Shown one piece after another: positions 36,801-48,629 of a DNA stretch of 64,000 nucleotides. Source of the DNA: Pelodera strongyloides (taxonomy: Eukaryota; Nematoda; Chromadorea; Rhabditida; Rhabditidae). The stretch lies in assembly GCA_036852015.1 (NCBI GenBank), contig JAANDG010000180.1, forward strand, positions 1 to 64,000, read 5' to 3'. The notes below the pieces were generated by a model, which did no database searches, was not told where the DNA came from, and saw nothing but the letters and a program-made list of their open reading frames with translations. Position 1 is the stretch's first letter, and every line of letters starts with the position of its first letter. The position numbers and the translations under genes were made by a program.

Positions 36801-39800
36801 TATTGTAACTATGAAAATAAACCTTCAAAATATTTTTACCTTCTACCGAATTTCCTCAATTCAGCGTGAAGAAGTTTTTCGCGTTCAAAGGGGCTCATAG
36901 TTTCATATTTATCAAGAAACGTCGTGTTCAGTGTGCGGAATATGGCTGAAATATGCAGAACCTAAAATTGGAGGAAAGACAAACTTTTCATTTTGAGAGT
37001 CAAAACCTTATTTGCCAGCATAAGACCATAACTGCTCTGTCACCGACCTAAAAAAAGGAACTTGTGGATATACTCCATAACATATACGAACAAAATGTGT
37101 GTACTATTGAAACTCGTTCTTTCGGGAAATAACAAAATCGAAATTGAATAGGATCCCTTCAATAGATTAAAATCTCACGTTTTCGCCGGTACAAATCCTT
37201 AGCTTGTTTCGGAGTCAACATTGTAAACTGTCTCGTTTCCAATTGTTCACGTTGTTGTGCAGTGAAACTTCTAAAATGTTTCGGCGTCTCGCGTAAGTTG
37301 ATCATAAGCCATTAATAAGTTAAACTTGGCGAAGCAATTGCCCGTAATTATTGGCTAAATCGGATCATTGGAGCATTGTGGCCCATCGCAGGAAAGTGAA
37401 ATCCCCGATTTCGCCCCGATTTTTCTCCAAAAACCCCCGATTTCGCCCCGATCAAGGCCCGATTTTTTGAGGGAATTGGTCGGGGCGAAATCGGTTTTTT
37501 TCCCATGTATTGTTAGGCTACGATAGAAAAACGCCGCCAAGTACCCCGAGTTTTGGGTGCTATTGGATAATGTGTTCAGTGTTTTGCTTCACAAGCCTTC
37601 TCTTCTGCGAAAGTGGATTTACCACAATTGGCGAAATTTCAAAATTAAAATAAAGTTTATGATTTTTAAAATGAAAACGTGAACGCCAAACGGCCAAACC
37701 CTTGCAGCGACTCCAAAACCCTATCAAATCTTCTCGTTGCTCTCGCTATTTCCTTTGCAATTCCAGAGTATTCTTTTGATGAAAAAGCCCTCAGAGACCT
37801 ATCCACACCCTTGTTGGAACCTAAATTGAACATTGGTTATATTCGCAGTCTAATCAGTAGAAAAAATGAAAAGAAATGGAGTTCCTTATGAAAAGCCAAT
37901 GAGCGTGCTCCTTTATTAAAAGATGGTACGAGTGTACAAGATACATAATAGTGAATATAACACCATAACGAATGCCTTGAGTAGAGTACCAGTGCTCAAA
38001 TTCTTCAAACTCCTCAGGTTTGGAGTTCTCACCCACGTATATTTATGACAAGCGAGAAAAACGTCAAAAGTATGCATATACCACCAACCAGATGCTTCAA
38101 GGACCAATTCCATAAGTCTGTTCACATCATTTGAATCAATAATATTTGAGTCGTTTCCTAGTGGAAGAATAGCATCATCTGGCGGATCAGAATATAATGG
38201 CATCACTTCGGGAGAAAGAACTGGACTGAAAGAGAATATATTACTTTGGGCGCATTCTCGCTGCAAACTTCACGTGAAGGTAAACTAATCGCTAACAAAA
38301 AATTTAGGGAAATACTTGCAAAAAAAGGTAAGACCGGCCTAGACCCCTAGACCCCTAGACGTATACATTTATGCGATTTTCTTTTACCCGATTGCTAATC
38401 GACTACAGTACCAATTGTTCCTTATTTAGTTATGCGCATTACTATCTCTTCATCATATTATTTGATGCACATCTCGGTGTTACTTAATAAATAAATATAT
38501 AAATACATATTTTTTGTTTGTAGCTTGTAGCTACACTTTGCAATACATCAGATTTTTGTAAAAGAGGTCGCTGTTCTAGATGAAATATATCAATATTATG
38601 TTACATTAAACTCTTTATTTAGAAAAAAAGAAACAATGTCAAAGATAAAATGAAAAGAGAGAAACATAAACAGCAATGATTGTGATCCTTAAACACTGAA
38701 AAAGAACCAACTTGTTTCTTATTTGTGGGTTGAGCGGCAGAAACCGCGGCGATAAAACGCCTCCATGACTGTTATCTGGGGATTCCGCAACATCGGGCGC
38801 GTCGGCTGACTTTTGTCTGATTTTCGCATCCGACGGTGTTTCGTCACGAAGCCTCCGCTCCACTCTGTCGGTGAGACTCAGCTCTTTCAACTAAAGTTTT
38901 AGATTTTTAGTTTCCCATTTTGTATGCCATATTTATTTTTGTTGTTCACCCGCGCAAGTCACATGACTCTGATCACATTAGCTGTTCGAAACAATCGTGA
39001 AAATCAGATTTTTGAAACACATCAGTACGCCAGCATTCTTATGCGGCCTATGCAAATGAGCATAAATTAGAATAAAAATAGAGCTAATTCTTATGCGAGC
39101 AAAAAAGCGTAAATACGTAAGAATTCAGTTGTCCACGATAACCGGCCGGTATTTCGCTTTAAAAACAGTGCTCTGTTAGATTATGGTCAAACTTCAAGCA
39201 AACTGTTAGATTGTCATCGATGCGTTACCAACGTAGAATGTCTTAGCTTCTTAGAACTTGGACACACACCAAAAGTCAACGAATAGATTTTATAGAAAAA
39301 TACCCATGCTTACCTGGTCCGCATTCTCCTCAATTTCTTTGATATTTCTGATTTTCGTGCCAGTAACAATCGAGTAGATATTCCTGAGCATATTCGTCAA
39401 GGTTCCGACAAAAGTTTCACTTTTAGTAGATTTTAAAGTATAGGAAGACTTTGATTGCTTCAGAAACTCATTTGCATCCAAAGAAACTTCACGACGGTGA
39501 CGAGTTGATGTCCGTCTTCTGAAACGACTATATTTGAGAGAGAAAAAGAAAGGGAATTAGAGCGAGAGAGAGAGAGAGAGAGAGAGAGTATGTGCGAGTA
39601 AAGTGTAGAGAGAGAAAGAGAGAAAGATAGGGAAATAAGGAGAAAAGATAGGAATCGGAGGAACCGTTTGGTGGCGGTGCACTGGTTTTTTTCGTGGGCA
39701 AACCGATTCGGTGACTTTGTCGTGACCAAGTTTCCTCGAAAACCGGTATCAACTTTTCATCAAATGATCATCACTAACGAGTCACCAAATGGTTATTTCC

Positions 39801-41568
39801 GAAAACCATTTGGCGACCGGCCAAGGACGTTTTTTCTGTGTTTTCGGCAATTATTCCGTTTTCCTATATAACGAGCGAGAAAAAAAACAGAATGAGAGAG
39901 AGCGTGAAGCAGCAAGAGATAAGAGATATTGAGACAGAAAGAGACATATTCAGAAAAACGATTCCCTGCACAAGCAAACTGAAAAAGGGGTGTAGTATTA
40001 CCGGTTGACGATGGAGGATAGAAAGTAATCATATTCGTCCGACTGGTACTGTAGTTTATAGCTCCGCCCAATCTACATAATATCAAATCTCCCACCTTTT
40101 CTTCTTGTAGGTTTCCTTCCTTTTCCTACCATATTCATTCATATTCTTCTTTAGTTTCCTTATATTAAGTCGCCTTTTAAACTTCATATTGCGATATGAC
40201 ACTGTTGAACTGTTCACCCTTTCGTTTATTAGCTGGAATGATTGTTTAGTGGAAAATTTCATTCATTTTGTTCACTTATGGCATTTTATATGTCAGTCAT
40301 TTATGGGGTTTGCAAGTATGCCAAAAACCGCGAGTTTTCCTTGCAAGTATCAATTGCAAAATAGTGTGCCAATCTACCGTAATTTTGCGTAATTTTGACA
40401 CATCCGCACTATAGAAAATCCGCCATCAAAGACATTTTTTTGTTGAACAAATGGTACCGCGGCGATCGGTCGTAAAAACCGTTTGTAGATATTCTCGTGT
40501 AGTGCCAAGATACGGTAAATTTTTCGATACTTGCAAGGAAAATCGGGCATACTTGCAAACCCCATAAGCATTGTCACGCACAAAAAAAATCAAGACATGT
40601 ACGCACAGACGAGCAATGCAAGACATATAGTTTTGTTCAATAAAAAAACTCTAACAATAAGTCAAGAACCTTTTCCCGAATAATTCAAAATCTTAGACAT
40701 ACCTTATAGTGTTTATCTAAATGTGGTAGACATCCTGAACGGCAATTGAGATCATAAGGAGCACACTGTTGCATACAATGAGAAGAACTGAAAACGTAAT
40801 ACATAAACGAGAAAGTATTGGTAGATTACGAAAATATGTAATTTAGTGTTGGTCTTGAAATAACTTGTTTGATCTTGGACCCTTGTTTGGTCAAGGGAAA
40901 CGGTTTGAAAACATTAACTTCATATGTGAGGCGTTTAGGATAACACTACATCGACACAGAAAAAGGGCATTCCTTCATTCATCCAACAGAAAACAAAAAT
41001 GTAATACAAACGAATCGCAAACCTGAGATTTCTTGAGATCAGATGTTTATTGAACGCATTCACCATCTCCACTAATAGTTTGTGGTAGAGTTGGACTGAG
41101 TAGTTGCCCACTTTAACCACGCTCTCCTCATTAGCCGAAACTTTCTTCAACTTTTTTATATCGGCTTCTGTGAGAAGAGCTGTTGAGCTGTGAAGTAGGA
41201 AAATGCCTAAATTGGAGTAGACTTGTTGTTACAATGCACAACTAAATTATTCTACTCCATTATATTGTTTCCATAATTCCTATTCCAGGAATACTAATGT
41301 TACCTGTGAATACCGCATTTTCGCTTACACCCAAAACTCGACGAGCTATCACTAGGACCTAGGACAATCACAACCAACGATCTACCGTAGTCACACAGAA
41401 GGAGAGCCGTCTGGTTTTCAAATATATGTGTTCATATGAATGTATGGTAAAGAGTAACGAACAAAAGTACATAATATCCACATGCTACATTCATAGGTCT
41501 TTAGGTCTAACCTAAAAGCAATATAGCGAAGGTAACTCACCCAATATCAACAACCACGAGATTCGCAT
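33827..41568 (-). CDS. MLT-10-like moulting protein (DUF644, Pro-rich repeats)
   Basis: Minus-strand exons: 41568-41541, 41358-41331, 41187-41023, 40787-40703, 40048-40002, 39518-39314, 38890-38712, 38225-38089, 37820-37700, 37270-37179, 36945-36840, 36258-36099, 35732-35637, 35110 to about 34995, 33996-33827 (TGA). Phases agree through exon 14; the last join does not (exon 14 leaves phase 2 or 0, exon 15 needs phase 1), so a short exon, an unusual donor or an indel is involved. About 575 residues: short hydrophobic start MRISWLLILG, a Cys-rich piece (HCMQQCAPYDLNCRSGC), a basic RRRTSTRHRR stretch, a helical region with TLTNMLRNIYSIV and KIRNIKEIEENADQ, then (V/I)LSP / ILTP repeats to the end. 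This matches my knowledge of nematode MLT-10 family proteins, secreted proteins of the moulting cycle. The plus-strand frame at 37679-37891 overlaps exon 9 and is a shadow. Confidence 0.82.
34125..34422. mobile_element. MITE family D, copy 2
   Basis: ATGGGGTTTCCATGTATGCC and GGCCATACTTGGAAACCCCCAT are inverted ends. It sits between the last two exons of the MLT-10-like gene. Confidence 0.75.
36469..36697 (+). mobile_element. Non-autonomous Helitron-like element, copy 1
   Basis: Starts TCTTATTATATAAAAG and ends in a short hairpin (CGCC-TCA-GGCG) followed by GAGCCGACTGG, with T after the end. The first ~60 bases match the 55292-55470 element in reverse. TC...CTRR ends plus a 3' hairpin are standard for Helitrons. 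It lies in an intron of the MLT-10-like gene. No helicase gene. Confidence 0.75.
37380..37500. repeat. Internal repeat of CGATTTCGCCCCGAT
   Basis: CCCCGATTTCGCCCCGAT occurs twice directly and once inverted (GGGGCGAAATCGG at about 37480) in 120 bases, in an intron of the MLT-10-like gene. Confidence 0.75.
39000..39162. mobile_element. MITE family B, copy 3
   Basis: The right end ACCGGCCGGTATTTCGCTTTAA is intact; the left end is eroded (TTTTTGAAACACATC recognisable). In an intron of the MLT-10-like gene. Confidence 0.75.
39560..39640. repeat. AG-rich microsatellite
   Basis: AG repeats at about 39561-39588 continue as degenerate purine sequence. It lies in an intron upstream of exon 39518. Confidence 0.85.
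40301..40567. mobile_element. MITE family D, copy 3
   Basis: ATGGGGTTTGCAAGTATGCC and GGCATACTTGCAAACCCCAT are exact reverse complements. It is in an intron of the MLT-10-like gene. Confidence 0.85.
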
Positions 41569-43723
41569 AATTGTGATAGCATTATGTGCAGTAAAATCAG
41601 GCTAAAATATACGTTCACGAAATTAGAGGCCAGAGGAAAAAAATATAATTAGTGGCCGATCAGAGCTTAGATTTGATTAATGTGTGTGTCTAGGGTGTTG
41701 TTCCGCTACAGGAACTTGGAGCAAGAAACATTACGCGACGTTCTGTAGGCTTTCTCTCTCTCTCTCTCTTTCTCTTTCTTTCTCCCTTTCTCCCTTGATA
41801 TATCTCACTCTTTCTACTTCTTTCAATTTTTCACTTTCTCTCTCTCCCTCCTTCCCTTGGTCTGTCTCTATCCCTCTCACTTTCTCTCTCTCTTTTCTGC
41901 ACTCTCGGCATATCCTCGTCTGCTTTTTGGCAAAACCAATTAGCAAATCACACAAGTTTATCATCCGACTGCCAAATACGATCACATTGTAAGCATTATA
42001 AGCTCTTGAGACGGTCTGCTGCGCTAAGTGGCTTTCGTCAAGCAGAAGAAAACGCCCCTAGCGTCTAAATCTAAGCAACCCTAAACAACAACAAGAACAG
42101 GTTGTACTCTGAAAGGACTCAACAAATAATTTATTAATGATCGATTTCAATAATAATAATAATGGAATGAAGTAGCAATTTGAATCACCACTATGCAAAC
42201 TTGTGCGGGTCCCCAGAAGACGTCGAGCAATATGTCATCTGAACTGGAACTCTTCGTACACTCCGCTCAGGACTGCTGTGGAGAAAGTTATACCTACCAC
42301 TCTTGAATTAAGGATCACATTCATTTTTTCTCATTAAAGCCAAATACCAGCCGGTTTTTGAAAAATATCTAGTACACCGGCATTCTCATGCAGCTTATAC
42401 AAATGTGCATAAATTAGAATAAACAAAATCGAGCTAAATTCGAGTAAATCAGCATAAATACGTGATACTTCAGTTGTCCTCGATGCGTTGCAAAAACCGG
42501 CCGGTATTTCACTTTAATATTACAAGTTAAGCATTAGTTTTCGAGTTAGTGTTATAATCTATGTCATTACCGTCAAAAGTGTTAATGTCATTACATTTTA
42601 TAAATCCGTACAATCCCTCAATAAACTGTTCAATGGGCCATTCTCTTATCAGAAACGGCTTAACGTCACCACTTTTCCGCTGATAAAACGCAAGTTCACG
42701 GCACGTGTTTGTTGTATACATATAATAAAATTTTATGAAAAACACCGAACCTTATGACTCTATGAGCGTCACACGCCATAATCAATTTTACTCTTTTTTA
42801 CAAAACTAAGATTTGTGTTTTATATTAGGTTAATTTGTTTTGGACGCAGTCATTTAGTTTGTTTGCTGCTGTGTGAAAAAGGTGCACAACCAGGAAAAAG
42901 CTGGATTTTTCAAATTTCGCTCTGTGAGTTTTTCTAGAGTGTTCAAATTGTAAAAATTAATAGCGTCCAGCATAATCAGGTTACTTTTAAGTGCTATTTT
43001 ATTAGTTGTTGGCCTGAAATTAAACCTTTATCTATGTTTTAATTTTATTACCGCAACGTTTGACGTCATTAGCCATTGAAGACAACGCTTGTTATTATTC
43101 CTCAAACGTTAAATTCTCTAAAAAGAAAGAATATTTATTATTTCTGAAGGCGATACTTAATTGTTTTTCGTTACGTTATATTTATTAGCGGGGATTTAAT
43201 CTTTTTCTTTGAGTCAATAACTTGTGTATAAAATATGCTACTTCTTTTGTTCGACATGTTTAACTTTCATAACCTGTTCTTTCTACCTTCGGTTTTGTTG
43301 CACTTCTAGGCCTTATTCTCATTTACTGTGTTTACTACTCCTTTAATAAAGGTGCACGATCTTGAAGCGTAAAAGATTTATTATTATTATTACTATAATA
43401 ACTCCAGAGGATTCGCTACTAAATGAAGTGATGAAGTAAAACAAAACACATTTGTACTACCTTTGATTAAAATCAAAGGTGTGCCTCATAGACTCCGTTG
43501 CCTTTCCAGAGGCCGTATTCCAGACACAGATCAGGTTCAATCCCGAAAAATCCGCTCTAATCTTTCGCAAGGCTTGTTTTGTCACAAATAATTGATGAAA
43601 ATATCCTTTTTCCGTTCGTTTGACACTTCCTTATCATAAATGAAAGTGACATTTCTTTGTAGACGACGATTGAAACTATTTGATCAATTTATATCGCCGC
43701 CTGAAGCAGGAAAAGAGAGAAGG
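41569..43723. other. No gene seen; shared upstream region
   Basis: The interval between two divergent genes (MLT-10-like to the left, saposin-like to the right), so it may hold both promoters. It contains a pyrimidine tract at about 41751-41905 and a family B MITE. The minus-strand frame 42527-42745 has no splice support and is left unassigned. Confidence 0.5.
42334..42517. mobile_element. MITE family B, copy 4
   Basis: TTAAAGCCAAATACCAGCCGG at the left and CCGGCCGGTATTTCACTTTAA at the right. Confidence 0.85.
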
Positions 43724-45430
43724 ATGAACGCGGTCAGCGGCATCATAATAACAGGACTTTTCCTATTAGCTACAGTAATCACGACGACTACGGTTGAAAT
43801 GGAACAAGTGGGAATTGAAATTATGTACAGTATTGTTTGTAGAAAGCATGGTCCATTTTGAGAGAAAATATTATATTACCTCCAAAATCTTTTTCTTCAC
43901 GATTTTACGACATATTATCAGCCGAATGGTACTCTCACCTAGAATAGTTTAGGCTACCTGGTGATGGTCAGAACAGCAAAAAAATTTAGAGAAAAAATCA
44001 TAATTAAATTAAGTGAAGGTGATTTCAGGAAGTCGAAGATTTCTGTGCTTCATGTATCTCCTTTGTGACTGCGGTTGCACCTTCTGTGGGGACGAAAGAC
44101 GTTGAACAGGTAGAAATTTAAAATTTAAAAATAAAAATCAAGTTCCTTGCCTGTCCCCTGATTCTGCTTACTTCCAGTAAATCTGTCTTTTTACTACACA
44201 GTGTATGAGTACGACAGAGGATATTTACCCTTATTACCCAACATTTCCTAGTTACTTAACAAAATAATCAATACCGGAATGAGTCAAATGATAAGCGCAG
44301 CAAACACAAATAATGTTTTATTGAAGAAAGCAGTCAATTGGGTTATTTGCTTTACAAAGGAAACAGTAAACGCCTGCGTTTTCATCCACGGTATAGCTGG
44401 ACCGGGCAAAATACAGGGAAATAAAAAAAAATGTGGAAAGCCCCAAATGTTCTATGAAACGTAGATAGCATCAAAAAATGCAGATAATGACCAGGTTGCA
44501 GGTAATTCATTCCAGCTTCAGTTTCATCAAAATGTTGAGTATTTTGTGCGAATTAGTAGTATATTAAAGTAGAAAAGTCACGTATTTGCACATCCTTTTG
44601 TGTCCTATGATCATAAATAAAAAGCCGGATTTTTTGTTTTAAGCGATAATTGAGAAAACTCCATCCTTCCCTGTCTGCTTGTCAAAATAAATGAAATATT
44701 TCATATTTATCCCCGGATCAGAGTGTGATCACTTATTGAACTATAGAGCACTGTAGCCGATCGTTGCCCGGGGATAGAACATCTAAGTCTATTGCCTAAT
44801 CGGGGCTGATAACTTTGAACTTTTATTAAATTATCACTCTTTGTTGATGAATATATTCATTAAGTTTAATTACGATCATCCGAGTTTAGTTGCTCACCAC
44901 CCGATTCCCTCGGGAACATATTCCGTGGGGACAAAAATCATCATTCTAACTTGAGACACGCACAGAAAAAGACAGGGTATTCCCCACGGGGTGATGAATA
45001 ATATGGCCTCCATATAAGTGCAACTTACTATTGAGAAACTATCGTGACTATCAAACCTCTAAAATAAGTTGCCTAAAATGTCATATGATTGCGCGAGTTA
45101 CTACCTGAAAAGGAAACGGAAAGGAGACAGCTCTTCTTGAGTGCAAATATTAATCTGCCCATGGGTCACCTAATTCTTTCAAGGACAATATTTTCCATTC
45201 AGGTCGCTCTGGCCCAATGTCACATCTGCTTTATTTGGATGAATTCCACATATTGCGATGAGATGGTGGGGGCTTATCTTCCAGCTCTAGAACAAAATGT
45301 TGAGGACGGAGTATCTGCTCAGAGAATTTGTGAGCAATTCAAATTCTGTATTGACAAGGAGGAGGAGGAGGAGGAGGAGGACATAGAAATTACAGACTTA
45401 CCTCGAGGGAAATATACTGTAGTCATGTAG
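43724..45430 (+). CDS. Secreted saposin-like (SapB) protein
   Basis: Three exons, phase 0 at each join: 43724-43807 (signal peptide MNAVSGIIITGLFLLATVI...), 44029-44109 (TTTCAG acceptor), 45203-45430 (CATTCAG acceptor, TAG stop). 130 residues. The six saposin-B cysteines are at 34, 37, 61, 73, 98 and 104, with spacing typical of the fold (CxxC, ~23, 11, 24, 5); Cys64 is extra. After the domain comes a run of seven glutamates (108-114) encoded only by GAG, then ITDLPRGKY. Nematode saposin-like proteins include lipid-binding and membrane-permeabilising members; the role of this one is not shown. The weakest point is the first donor (GTGGGA), chosen by phase and signal peptide. Confidence 0.75.
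44890..45010. mobile_element. MITE family C, copy 3 (in intron)
   Basis: CTCACCACCCGATTCCCTCGG at the left and GGGGTGATGAATAATATGG at the right, in intron 2 of the saposin-like gene. Confidence 0.75.
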
Positions 45431-46635
45431 ACAGTGTAGACTATAGAATTACAGGCCACAGCCATAAGGACAAAATATTGAATAGGAAGGGTGCAGCTTT
45501 ATTTACGCAATGTATTGTCAATGATTAATTAAATCATCAGAATAGTGTGCCTATTCTTGCACTTGAGAGCGGCAATCAATATTTTCGTTCCTCTGCTCTT
45601 TATCTCAATAGTGTTCGGTTTCAGTCTATCGATTTTTCTGCTTTTATTTTATAATCGAGAGTCTTGTAGTCAATCGCGCTCATAATTATTCGCACCTCGC
45701 TCCATTATTTTTTGCATATACACAATTTTTGCAAACAATTTCCCATATAAAGGTGTACAGCGACAAAAACGCAAGTGCAATGAAATTGTTTATCAAACTA
45801 GCCAATCTGTCCGTCCTCGTATCGTTGAAAGGGGGAATTGCCAGTATTAGTGGGGTCAATTCTATGCTTTATCACCAAAGGGCAATGAGCAAATTTATTT
45901 ATTTTTCGATTTATTATTAGTTTTTTAAGATTGTTTGATTTGAGGAGTCAGGCATAGGTACTGGCGAACAAAAAAAGAGGGGACGGTCCTAGTTTTACTC
46001 ATTTTTAAGGCTGAAAATTTCTTCCTTTAAATTTATTATCAAAGAGAAAGCTACTACTTTATATATTACTTCCACGGTTTACGAGATCTCACGCGCATTA
46101 TTCTGTGAATATTATTTTATTTTACTATGCAATAAAACATTTTACAATGTCTTGTTGTTATACATTGTATGTTCAAGATTTGAATACACTATAACAATAC
46201 GCACTAAAAAGTCATGTACAACGGGACAAGGACTTATGCGTGACTTAGCAAAAGATAACAAACACAGAGGGAAATTAAACATTTTAAGAGGCTCATGAGA
46301 CATAAAATTGTTGCAAAAAGTATAGTTTTGTTAAAAATCACTAATAACGTGTAAATAGCAAAATCAATACTATGTAGATTTAAAGTTATTCCTTCGTTGT
46401 GATATCTTTGAGTGATGAAGCTTGAAAGGAGCCTGTGTTTTTAAATCTGCCTGAGGCCGGTTCCACCAACATTTCAGAGAAAACTTCTGCTTAAAGGGAC
46501 AGGCCCATCAAACTAAACCTATATTTATGATATGTTCATAATTAGTATAAAGTGTTTTTATTACAAAATATACAAACCAAATTTCACCTACATTTACCCT
46601 GGGGAACTTTTTCCGATGAGCTCATCGTGTATGTA

Positions 46636-46741
46636 TACCGTAAAACTGCAGATTTCAAAGCTGTATATGCAAATTTTGATCGCATTCTAATTTCACGATA
46701 AATTTGCATAGACAGCTTTTATATCTGCAGTTTTACGGTAT
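46636..46741. repeat. Palindromic repeat
   Basis: ATACCGTAAAACTGCAGAT returns as ATCTGCAGTTTTACGGTAT, with inner arms AGCTGTATATGCAAATTT / AAATTTGCATAGACAGCT. A TTAAAGGGACAGG motif at 46493 lies upstream, so this may be part of a larger TTAA-type element. Confidence 0.8.
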
Positions 46742-47064
46742 GAAAAAAGTTTCTCCCGTTTAACGGAAGTTCCGTGCACTCTTACTTGGCTTTTCACCAA
46801 CATTCACGTGCGTTATTAGGATGTTTTCTAAAGGATGGCTACTACGGTATTTGGGTCGACTCCGATGGCTGAAAGCTGAAACAGTACATACAGAATCTGC
46901 AAAATTGCTCCATTCAAATGAAACTAGCCACTTCATAATAATAATTCATTACATTGTATATATGTTATATTTGTATCTATGTTATATTGTGCTACTTTCA
47001 ATAAAGAATTGTACACATCAGAAACATATGCCCACAAAAAACATATATAAATAAAATATCAAAT

Positions 47065-47359
47065 AGGATAGGTTTACCTCGAAATGCACCTTTTTAAAAG
47101 TTCTATTGATAGTATGAAATATGACCGTGCAACTCTAGCCCTATCACGCTATTTCGCACTTGTAACGCAGTTTGGCGTACCGTTTGACTGCGGCTAATGT
47201 ATGCCAGTTGTTTTATAAAGTCGAGGTAGCCTAGCTTTTGAGCTTGCTCCTGGCTCGAGGAGCAAAGCTAATTCACTGCAATGTTCGCATTTTGACCGTC
47301 ATAGGTCATAATATCAATATAAATTAAAAGATTCAATTCGAGGTGAACCTATCCCTTTC
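47065..47359. mobile_element. Miniature relative of the 13.3-18.5 kb composite element
   Basis: Ends AGGATAGGTTTACCTCGAA and TTCGAGGTGAACCTATCCCTTT match the composite element termini, and the subterminal GACCGTCATAGGTCATA is shared. About 295 bp, no coding capacity. The left terminal TTAA is lost. Confidence 0.85.
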
Positions 47360-48629
47360 AGGTAGAATAATGACCCAACTCATGTGACACACACTTGTGT
47401 ACGGAAGTGCACACTTTTGCACCGCCTTACTAACAATATTATTCATTTCCAATATTTTCACTATCAGCATAATATTATTCATAACCTATTTACCAGTTTT
47501 AGCCTAATAAATACATCCTTTTGCCTGCCTGCTCTGTTTAAATGATAGGGAGCTTTTTTGACATACAAACGATTTTTTGTTGAGCTGATGCTTCTAAAGA
47601 CAGTGGTTTGATAAGAGATAGAAATCCTTATCAGAAGGTACATAGACCTTGTGGCACCCAAAACAACTTCACAATTCTGCTTCGTACACGTTTTTATTAA
47701 TTTCTTTACTCCACTCGTTTTAAGTTTGAGGACGGAATAGGTTGAGAGAGTTAACAAGAAGAGTTGAGAGTTCGGTGATCGTTCTGTGAATTGTTACAAC
47801 CAGCGCTGCATGCTTTATTTATCAAACATAACAATTTAAAAGAATATTCGTTAGTTGAACCATACGTACAAGGAAAGCTTGACCCATGGCCTCGCCCCTT
47901 AGAGTCGCAATCCTAGGTAACAACCCTAGAGTAAGAGTAAGGTATGTCTACCGCGTACGTGAAGCAAAGTTTTCTAGTTTTCTTTTACTAGGTAGCTAAT
48001 ATTGCAACATTGCAACATATAAAACTGAAAATACGCCTCAATATTTATTGTGCAAAATGTTAGATTGCATCACAGGTTGTGAAATTACCTAAGCTAAAAC
48101 CTCCTCACCTATCTGAACTTCACCAATCCGTCCTATAGCATATATTCACAAACAAATATACAATTGCACCCCTTATATCCACCGACTCCACGGAAACGCC
48201 GTGCCGGTTGTGGCTCATTCAAACCAAGTTTGTCTGGTCACAACTACGCCTCGAGGCCTCCAGCCTAACAATACATATTGTCTACTGATCTGATATGAAT
48301 GGGCTTTCAGTAAAGCAGGAGACTTCCAACTGACAATGCTCTCTTTCTCTGAAAGACAGCGTGCTCGTACTAGTCGTACTCCGTGGTTTCGGTTTATAAT
48401 GGGGTGCACGTCATACGCTTTATTTTTGTCTTCTTTGCGGGGTATGTCAGGGACGGGAAGCCACCCCGAAAGCTAGGTGGTAAAACAAGGAATGAACTAT
48501 TCTAGTTGATATATTATCGGACTTTTTTTTCTCTCGTTCTTTGGTGAAAGTCTGTTATGAAGGTTCAATTTCCAGCATACTGATTTTCTTTTCGTAGATC
48601 TTCCAATTTAAAAGTGAAAATTTCAGGAA

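Larger units (their letters stand above)
45431..48629. other. No gene seen; repeats
   Basis: Contains a palindrome (46636-46741) and a short relative of the composite element (47065-47359). The minus-strand frame 47479-47757 (92 codons) resembles nothing I know and has no splice context. Confidence 0.5.

Noticed and set aside
37679..37891. Plus-strand frame with a faint hAT-transposase look
   Set aside because: The minus strand of the same stretch is an exon (37820-37700) that fits the MLT-10-like gene in phase on both sides.
42527..42745. 72-codon minus-strand frame
   Set aside because: No acceptor or donor in phase, no signal peptide and no recognisable family.
47479..47757. 92-codon minus-strand frame
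   Set aside because: Basic residues give it a coding look, but there is no start context, splice site or similarity that I can support.
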